Below are positions 31,214-35,755 of a DNA stretch of 35,755 bases, one piece after another. The stretch is from a virus. Each line of letters begins with the position of its first letter. The first letter of the stretch is position 1. Below the pieces are notes generated by a model that saw nothing but the letters and a program-made list of their open reading frames with translations, ran no database searches and was not told where the DNA came from. The DNA lies in IMG/VR virus record IMGVR_UViG_3300048833_000092, positions 1 to 35,755 of that record. The stretch is one strand, 5' to 3'. The translations under genes and the position numbers were made by a program.

Positions 31214-31824
31214 TGGCGTTCAGTGACGACCTGCGCAAGGCCCTGATCCGCGAGTTCGGGAAGGGCAACGTCGTCTTCCTGCCGCGCTGGTCGACGATCC
31301 GTAACGGCACCGACTGGCGCGGACCCACCCGGCGACCGCTCGCCCTGCTGCTGCACCACACCGCAGGCGCCGTGACCGACTCCACGAACCCGAAGCACCC
31401 CGGCAACCAGCGCGGCGCCAACAAGGGCCAGGTGGACTTCGTCCAGTCGCACTACCGGGTCCCCGCCGCCAACTTCACCCTCGACCGCGACGGCACCCTC
31501 TACGTCCACAACGCCTACCCGATCTGGCACGCCGGCCTCGGCTCCTTCAAGGGCAAGCGCCCCTGGTCGGCACTGGGCATCCCCGACAACCTCGGGAACA
31601 ACTACATGCTCGGCGTCGAGATCGTCTCCAAGGGCCGCAAGCCCGACTTCACGCAGGCGCAGAAGGACGGTGTCGCGCAGCTGCTCCGCGCGTGCGCGGA
31701 CGCCTGCGGGTGGGAGCCACCGACCGGCGCCAAGTCCCTGCTCCGCCGCCCCCGGCACAAGGACTGGACGGGCCGCAAGCCCGACATCGTCTACTCGCAG
31801 GCCGAGATCCGCGGCTGGCTGTAG
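31213..31824 (+). CDS. Endolysin, N-acetylmuramoyl-L-alanine amidase
   Basis: This is a 203-residue protein with the Amidase_2 signature. His48/His49 lie in LLLHHTAG, Glu136 in VEI, and His182-Lys-Asp-Trp-Thr-Gly-Arg-Lys-Pro-Asp191 supplies the remaining zinc and catalytic residues. It cleaves the bond between N-acetylmuramic acid and L-alanine in peptidoglycan. No wall-binding repeat is attached. The ATG at 31213 overlaps the holin stop; a GTG three nt earlier is possible. Confidence 0.9.
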   Translation: MAFSDDLRKALIREFGKGNVVFLPRWSTIRNGTDWRGPTRRPLALLLHHTAGAVTDSTNPKHPGNQRGANKGQVDFVQSHYRVPAANFTLDRDGTLYVHNAYPIWHAGLGSFKGKRPWSALGIPDNLGNNYMLGVEIVSKGRKPDFTQAQKDGVAQLLRACADACGWEPPTGAKSLLRRPRHKDWTGRKPDIVYSQAEIRGWL

Positions 31825-31826
31825 CC

Positions 31827-32024
31827 GTGGTCCACGACCGGCTCTGCCCGCTCGACCCGCTGCCCGCCGACGACTGCGAGATCTGCGCGGGCCTCAAGGC
31901 CGCCCGCGACGAGGTCCGCGCCGAGCTGAACGACACATGGCAGCACGCACTGCGGGAGAACGAGAAGCGGGCCTACGCCCGCGGCTGGCAGGACGGCGCG
32001 AACGGCAAGCCAGCAGCGCCCTGA
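31827..32024 (+). CDS. Small Cys-containing protein after the endolysin
   Basis: This is a 65-residue protein from a GTG 3 nt after the endolysin stop. The N-terminus has Cys-Pro-Leu-Asp, then Cys-Glu-Ile-Cys (about residue 17-20), compatible with a zinc site, followed by a long basic/acidic helix. Similar short proteins follow endolysin genes in several actinophages, with unknown role. Confidence 0.6.
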   Translation: MVHDRLCPLDPLPADDCEICAGLKAARDEVRAELNDTWQHALRENEKRAYARGWQDGANGKPAAP

Positions 32025-32086
32025 GAGCACCCGCGTCGGGAAGCGCGGAGGCCCGGTCGGACACGAGCGGCGACCGGGATAGACGA

Positions 32087-32118
32087 CACCCCCCATCGGC
32101 TACGGCCGGTGGGGGGTG
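32087..32118 (+). terminator. Strong terminator ending the late operon
   Basis: A stem of 13 pairs (CACCCCCCATCGG at 32087-32099 with CCGGTGGGGGGTG at 32106-32118, one G-U pair) closes a 6-nt loop and is followed by CTTCGTCGTGT. It lies 62 nt after the last lysis-cassette gene. It is the natural end of the late transcript. Confidence 0.75.
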
Positions 32119-32240
32119 CTTCGTCGTGTCAGGGTCCACGACCACCCCACGGTAAGCCGGGCACTGTTCATCGGCACGCCGGCCTGACCGCCGCTGGCCG
32201 GGGCCTTGGTGCGTCCCGTCCGCGGCGTCGTAGGGTGGAC

Positions 32241-32282
32241 GGGCGAGGGCCGTACTCCTCCCCCGTTGTGCGGCCCTCGCCC
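32241..32282. repeat. Perfect 12-bp inverted repeat, terminator or att-linked
   Basis: The arms GGGCGAGGGCCG (32241-32252) and CGGCCCTCGCCC (32271-32282) flank an 18-nt loop. It stands 39 bp before the accessory promoter. It may be a second terminator that shields the accessory genes. A structural role at an integration site is possible, but no core repeat is seen at the left edge. Confidence 0.45.
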
Positions 32283-32320
32283 CCGATTCGCACTGAGTTA
32301 CGTTTCGCGAGGTCAACCGC

Positions 32321-32350
32321 TGGACATGGCGATTTTCTTGCGTTTATTAT
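32321..32350 (+). promoter_or_regulatory. Predicted strong promoter of the accessory module, leaderless
   Basis: TGGACA (32321-32326) and TATTAT (32345-32350), separated by 18 bp, match the sigma-70-like consensus at 5 of 6 and 5 of 6 positions (TTGACA/TATAAT). The -10 box is 6 nt before the ATG at 32357, so translation should be leaderless. The region is much more AT-rich than its surroundings. The late terminator upstream makes the module independent of phage transcription. Confidence 0.65.
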
Positions 32351-32356
32351 TCACGC

Positions 32357-32947
32357 ATGGTGCACCCATCGAGTGAAGAGCGCGAGCGGCTTCTGGCGAT
32401 TGCGAGGGAGATCCGCGACACCGGGGAGGAGTCCGGCTACGCCGTCGACGAGGCCATCGCCCGGCACGAAGCGTTCTCACGCGGCCGTGCACCGGCTAAT
32501 GCGCTCGAAAGGTCGCTCATCGTCGAGGCCGCTGAGCGCGGCGCCCATGCCGCTGGCATGCATTCCAAGGCCCGCACCGGCGGCCTCGAACTGATCTCCT
32601 CCGATCGTGGGTCGGAGATCCGATACCGCGTCAAGCGCGGAAGGCCGAATAAGTCCGGAGACATCGAGTTCATCTGCGCAAGCCAGTCCTCGCTCCTCGT
32701 CAGCGACCCTGACACTCTGATCCCTTGCGAGAAGTGGATCCTCGGCTATGACGTCGACGAGAACCATGCCCTGACCGCACTGCTCGCTGGCCGCATTGTG
32801 TCTTGGACGGGCGACGGGCCTGTAACCCTGATTCTCGACAGCGTCATCGACCTGATGGAGACGCCCCCGCCTTCGGGCTTCGTTTCGACAGACGAGGGGC
32901 TGGAAGGATTCGGCGACGACTTCGGGGAGGAGTCCGGCCTCGGTTAG
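32357..32947 (+). CDS. Unknown protein, first gene of accessory two-gene module
   Basis: This is a 196-residue protein I do not recognise. Residues 1-55 are helical and charged, with EERERLLAIAREIRDTG. The middle part (about 75-155) is probably an alpha/beta domain with a Cys at about 110 and 127. The C-terminus is acidic and Gly-rich, with FGDDFGEESGLG. It has no signal peptide or membrane segment. The ATG is at the predicted transcription start and has no ribosome-binding site. It is 28 bp upstream of the XRE-ImmA/IrrE gene, in the way toxin/antitoxin or sensor/regulator pairs are arranged. Confidence 0.65.
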   Translation: MVHPSSEERERLLAIAREIRDTGEESGYAVDEAIARHEAFSRGRAPANALERSLIVEAAERGAHAAGMHSKARTGGLELISSDRGSEIRYRVKRGRPNKSGDIEFICASQSSLLVSDPDTLIPCEKWILGYDVDENHALTALLAGRIVSWTGDGPVTLILDSVIDLMETPPPSGFVSTDEGLEGFGDDFGEESGLG

Positions 32948-32975
32948 GGACGCAGCTACCAGGAAGGATTCCCAA

Positions 32976-34115
32976 ATGTTCAGCCCCACCACGGTTGGTG
33001 AGCGCGTCCGCACCCTTCGCACAGCCTCCAACCAGACCCAGGCAACTCTCGCCCAGAGGCTCCTGCTCCGAGGAGAGACGGCCAACACCCTCGTCTCGCG
33101 CATCGAGGCTGGCCGCCAGGCCCTTGACGAAGCCCTGGTGGAGCGACTCGCGAACGCACTGCAGTGCACGCCGGAGTACCTCACCAGGCCAACCAGCGAT
33201 GTTCTGGCCACGCGGCCTTGGCTGCGGGCCTACGCAGACGCGTCTCCTCGAGTACTCGAAAGCGTTCTTGCGGACAACCTGCTCGCCTATGAAGCCATCA
33301 CGCAGCTGCAACTCAAGCGAATCCCGGACGCCGTTCCGGCCTTTGCAGACGACGCGAATGACGACGACGCGATCGAGGAGTTCGCCTACTACGTGCGGCA
33401 AGTGGCAAGCGTTGCCGATGGCGCTGCAGTGGGCAACGTGATTCGTGCAGCCGAACGTCTGGGATGCGTGGTCCTGCCCCTAGACAACGAGCTCGGGCGT
33501 CACCTGGGCCTGTCGCAGCGCGTTAATGGGGTTCCCTTCATCCGGGTTAGCCGGCCGGGAGGAGGCGGCAGCCCGATTCCTGGGGACCGACAGCGGTTCA
33601 CGGTCGCCCACGAAATCGGTCACCTCACGCTGCATCACGGCCAACGCCCTCCCGAGACCGCCGATGAGGCGCGCCTCGTTGAGAAGCAAGCTCACCGGTT
33701 CGCCAGCGCGTTCCTCGCCCCAGCAGGGCCGCTCGTTGATGACTGGCAGGCTCTCGGCGGGCGCGTCACCCTGAACGCCCTCGCCGAACTCAAGAGCCAC
33801 TGGGGATTGTCGATCAAGGCCCTCGTGGTCAGGTTCCAGCAACTCGGAATCATTGGCAGCGAGCAGGCCACCAGCCTCTACAAGCAGATCTCTAAGCGCG
33901 GATGGAACAAGAACGAGCCGGTCCACACAACCAACGAGACAGCCATCTGGCTCCAGATGGCGTTGCAGACAGGTGAGCACGCCCGCTACACCCCGGCTCA
34001 ACTCAGGGAGATTTCGGGGCTGGACCCCAGTTACTTCGCTCGCTGGTCTAACTGGGACGCGGACGTTGAGCAACTCGCGGACGTCATAGCCTTCACGCCG
34101 CGTGCCTCTCGGTGA
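32976..34115 (+). CDS. XRE-ImmA/IrrE regulatory metalloprotease
   Basis: This is a 379-residue protein with two modules. An XRE helix-turn-helix covers residues about 5-75 (VRTLRTASNQTQATLAQRL, then SRIEAGRQ). An ImmA/IrrE zinc protease domain has HEIGH at 212-216 followed by LTLHH and a later EKQAHRFASAFLAPA (third ligand helix, about 236-250). Such fused proteins cut or switch a partner regulator, or act as antitoxins (COG2856 class). AGGAAGG is 8 nt before the ATG. The C-terminal 100 residues (after about 280) do not belong to either domain. Confidence 0.85.
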   Translation: MFSPTTVGERVRTLRTASNQTQATLAQRLLLRGETANTLVSRIEAGRQALDEALVERLANALQCTPEYLTRPTSDVLATRPWLRAYADASPRVLESVLADNLLAYEAITQLQLKRIPDAVPAFADDANDDDAIEEFAYYVRQVASVADGAAVGNVIRAAERLGCVVLPLDNELGRHLGLSQRVNGVPFIRVSRPGGGGSPIPGDRQRFTVAHEIGHLTLHHGQRPPETADEARLVEKQAHRFASAFLAPAGPLVDDWQALGGRVTLNALAELKSHWGLSIKALVVRFQQLGIIGSEQATSLYKQISKRGWNKNEPVHTTNETAIWLQMALQTGEHARYTPAQLREISGLDPSYFARWSNWDADVEQLADVIAFTPRASR

Positions 34116-34186
34116 CGCCGCCTCGGGTGGGTGAGGACCAGCAGCTCGTGCTCGCCTGTCGCCGTGCCTGCTGGGTTGGTTCAGGT

Positions 34187-34366
34187 CTACGCGGGCGGGT
34201 CACCAGGCCCGACCCAGTAGAACTGCCAGTCCACGTGGCCGTCGAGTCGCGGACGCGTGATGTTCTCGGGAGCAGGCGCCCAGCCCGCCTCCCGCTGCCG
34301 CGCTATGAAGTCGGTCGTCGGTTCGCTCGGATCCCAGACCAGCATCCGCATGATTGGCTCGGTCAC
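34187..34366 (-). CDS. 59-residue reverse-strand protein
   Basis: The frame runs from GTG at 34366 to TAG at 34187 on the reverse strand. GGAGG is 6 nt before the start. The protein starts MTEPIMRMLVWDPSEPTTDF, with several Trp/Tyr, and ends DWQFYWVGPGDPPA. The composition is that of a real soluble protein, not of an antisense shadow. It is convergent to the XRE-ImmA gene and divergent from the DUF3263-like gene. The rest of the 34116-34446 gap holds nothing else I can name. The function is unknown. Confidence 0.6.
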   Translation of the reverse strand: MTEPIMRMLVWDPSEPTTDFIARQREAGWAPAPENITRPRLDGHVDWQFYWVGPGDPPA

Positions 34367-34446
34367 CAGGGGCCTCCGTTTGCCTGGGAGCCTCGACGCT
34401 ACGCCGATCCGCCGGCAGTGTCAGCCCGTCGCGTCATCCTTAACCC

Positions 34447-34695
34447 ATGGCACTGACCGACACTGACCGCGCGCTCCTGGACTTCGCCGGCCGCTGGTAC
34501 CGGTACCCCGGCGCCCAGGAACAGGCCATGCGCGACGAGCTCGGACTGTCAGCCACCAGCTACTGGCGGCGGGTCAACGCCCTCATCGACCGGCCCGACG
34601 CGCTCGCCTACGCGCCGACCACCGTCGCCCGGCTCCGACGCCTGCGAGCCGCACGGCTAGGCGCCCGGTCGGTCAGAGCACCTCTGGCCGGATGA
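34447..34695 (+). CDS. DUF3263-family protein
   Basis: This is an 82-residue protein with the DUF3263 pattern: LLDFAGRWYRYPGAQEQAMRDELGLSATSYWRRVNALIDRPDALAYAPTTVARLRRLRAARL-like order, in which Trp-Tyr, Gly-x-x-Glu, Leu-Gly-Leu-Ser and Arg-Leu-Arg-Arg are diagnostic. The family is confined to Actinobacteria, looks like a small HTH protein and has no proven function. No clear ribosome-binding site precedes the ATG. Its 3' end overlaps the convergent HsdR-N-like gene by 23 bp. Confidence 0.75.
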   Translation: MALTDTDRALLDFAGRWYRYPGAQEQAMRDELGLSATSYWRRVNALIDRPDALAYAPTTVARLRRLRAARLGARSVRAPLAG

Positions 34696-35539
34696 CCTCG
34701 GCCCTCAGCACGGCTGTCACCTTGTCCGCATCTGCGTTGTGGCCAGTCTGACGACGCAGCTCCTTGCGGATCTCCTCGATGACCTTGTCGCTGAGGAGGA
34801 CCTTGGCCAGTGACTTCGGTGAGGTCGCGGCCTGCGCCTTCCACAGCTCGTCAATCTGGTGCCTCTTGAGGGCGTCACGGCTCAGGTAGAACAGGGCGTT
34901 CGCCTTGACCGCCACGGACTCATCGGACAGCAGGTCAACCTCGAGGGCCTTGTCCATCGTGACCGGTAGCCCTGGGGTCATGTGCCAGACCTGCCACACC
35001 TGACCGTTGGTCAGGATCATCCACTCGACACCCTCGTTGACGGCGTACGACTGGACCTGCCGCAGGTGCTTCTCGTTGAGTTTCTGCGCCACTCGCTTGA
35101 CCTCAATGAAGGCCATGAGTTGCTTGTCGACTCGGACGCCGTAGTCGGCGAACTCGCCCTTGACCTGGTACTCGGTTGTGAGGTCCTCGTACTTGTCGAA
35201 GCCCAGGCCGTCGCAGAGGAAGTCGGTCACGAGGAGTCTCGTGTCGCCCTCGTTCGCATCACGGGCAAGGAGGTCTGCGAGCGGTTTCTGGAACCTTCGG
35301 ACGGCGGCCTTGACTCGGTCGCGGGCCTCGGTTTCCCACTTGGGCGCCGCTCGGGGGGCCTTGGGAACGGTCACCTCGGGGGAGGTGGAGGCCTTGGATC
35401 CATCCAGATCACCCGCCGGGGCCTGCCCGTTCGGGGTGACTGCTCCGAGGGCATCGGCCGGGTCAGGCGTGAGATCGGCCTCGGCTGGGACCGCCGCGCC
35501 GGCGGCCGACCAGGTGGGAACGTCAGGACTCTCAGTCAC
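34673..35539 (-). CDS. Stand-alone HsdR N-terminal-like nuclease protein
   Basis: This is a 288-residue protein. The N-terminal 70 residues are Ala/Pro/Thr-rich and likely disordered. The following domain (about 75-220) matches the type I restriction enzyme R N-terminal nuclease: helix with TRLLVTDFLCDGLGFDKY, then TEYQVKGEFADYGVRVDKQLMAFIEVKRV (Asp...Glu-Val-Lys), then LRQVQSYAVNEGVEWMILTNGQVWQVW. No helicase motor follows, and no HsdM or HsdS is in the window. A possible role is DNA degradation or nucleic-acid binding in defence. The GTG at 35539 with AGGGGAG upstream is preferred over the ATG at 35575. Confidence 0.75.
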   Translation of the reverse strand: MTESPDVPTWSAAGAAVPAEADLTPDPADALGAVTPNGQAPAGDLDGSKASTSPEVTVPKAPRAAPKWETEARDRVKAAVRRFQKPLADLLARDANEGDTRLLVTDFLCDGLGFDKYEDLTTEYQVKGEFADYGVRVDKQLMAFIEVKRVAQKLNEKHLRQVQSYAVNEGVEWMILTNGQVWQVWHMTPGLPVTMDKALEVDLLSDESVAVKANALFYLSRDALKRHQIDELWKAQAATSPKSLAKVLLSDKVIEEIRKELRRQTGHNADADKVTAVLRAEVIRPEVL

Positions 35540-35755
35540 GGTGTCTCCCCTTCTGCAGTGACGATGCGCAAGCACACTAGGGCAAAACGGGCGCCGTAGG
35601 TCCGGGTTACACGAACCTGGCGGGGTTTCGGCGGACGTTCACGGTGATGACCGCTGGACTGGTCACTGCGCTCTGGTTGGTCGCGGATGACCAACTGACC
35701 GCGGTGCTCAGCCGGGCGATCGGCTCGGTCACGGCCCCGTGACCCGTGATCGCGG
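35540..35755. other. Gene-free right edge with several dyads
   Basis: This is the leader of the HsdR-N-like gene plus sequence of unclear nature. A possible reverse-strand -10 box TAGTGT lies at 35574-35579. Dyads are GGTT-ACACG-AACC near 35607-35619, GTTGGTC-N6-GACCAAC near 35676-35695, and the perfect GGTCACGG-CC-CCGTGACC at 35727-35744. No convincing gene is seen, but a frame at 35648-35743 is open. Confidence 0.4.

Larger units (their letters stand above)
32119..32356. other. Non-coding gap between lysis cassette and accessory region
   Basis: No gene is seen in these 238 bp, and the whole gene-free stretch is 32025-32356. After the terminator at 32087-32118 it holds a second, 12-bp inverted repeat (32241-32282) and then an AT-rich promoter block (32321-32350). 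This is the place where GC-rich phage sequence passes to the accessory genes. Confidence 0.6.

Noticed and set aside
35648-35743. Small forward frame (about 31 codons, MTAGLVTALWLVADDQ and onward)
   Set aside because: It has no ribosome-binding site, is very short and lies over the dyads of the right edge. It may be noise or part of a host gene start.

Overview
This window is most of an integrated, temperate, siphovirus-type phage (prophage) of a high-GC actinomycete. The evidence is very GC-rich, Actinobacteria-style coding sequence, a long chain of genes joined by ATGA/GTGA/TGATG overlaps, an HNH-TerS-TerL-portal-MuF-scaffold-HK97-type capsid order, a siphoviral tail module with a -1 frameshift before the tape measure, and a DUF3263-type actinobacterial gene at the right. 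The packaging genes lie mid-window with the immunity genes at the far left. This is the integrated order rather than the packaged order. No integrase or attachment site is visible, so the left end of the prophage is probably outside the window. The host genus cannot be assigned from this sequence.

Left control region (1-1431): a cut-off small gene, an ImmA/IrrE metalloprotease and an HTH immunity repressor are read leftward. A Cro-like HTH protein and the early operon are read rightward. The repressor and the Cro-like protein look like paralogues. The space between them carries two dyads, and two promoters placed so that both regulators would be translated from leaderless messages.

Early region (1597-12578): a polycistronic stretch of small, often Cys/His-rich proteins. 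It surrounds a recombination and DNA-metabolism core: a YqaJ-type exonuclease, RecT, a sliding-clamp-like protein, a ParB-like protein, a RusA-type resolvase and a replisome-organiser-like protein. It also holds a transglycosylase-like protein. No polymerase, helicase or primase is present, so replication must rely on the host. One reading frame (8075-8929) looks like two ancestral genes joined by an indel. A terminator-like hairpin at 12628-12658 closes the region.

Sugar/methyl cassette (12680-14774): a GT4-like glycosyltransferase, a methyltransferase and a second, GT-A-like glycosyltransferase in one overlapping operon.

Late region (14774-32024): HNH nuclease, terminase, portal, MuF, scaffold, capsid, connectors, tail tube, tail chaperones, tape measure, baseplate/tail-tip proteins (one carrying a peptidoglycan-binding-like domain), a collagen-like fibre, membrane/holin proteins and an amidase endolysin. 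Two strong inverted repeats follow.

Right accessory region (32357-35755): a leaderless two-gene module (an unknown 196-aa protein plus an XRE-ImmA/IrrE protein), a 59-aa reverse-strand gene, a DUF3263-like gene, and a stand-alone protein resembling the N-terminal nuclease domain of type I restriction HsdR. Position and content suggest a cargo or defence island next to the right prophage end, but it could also be the start of host sequence.
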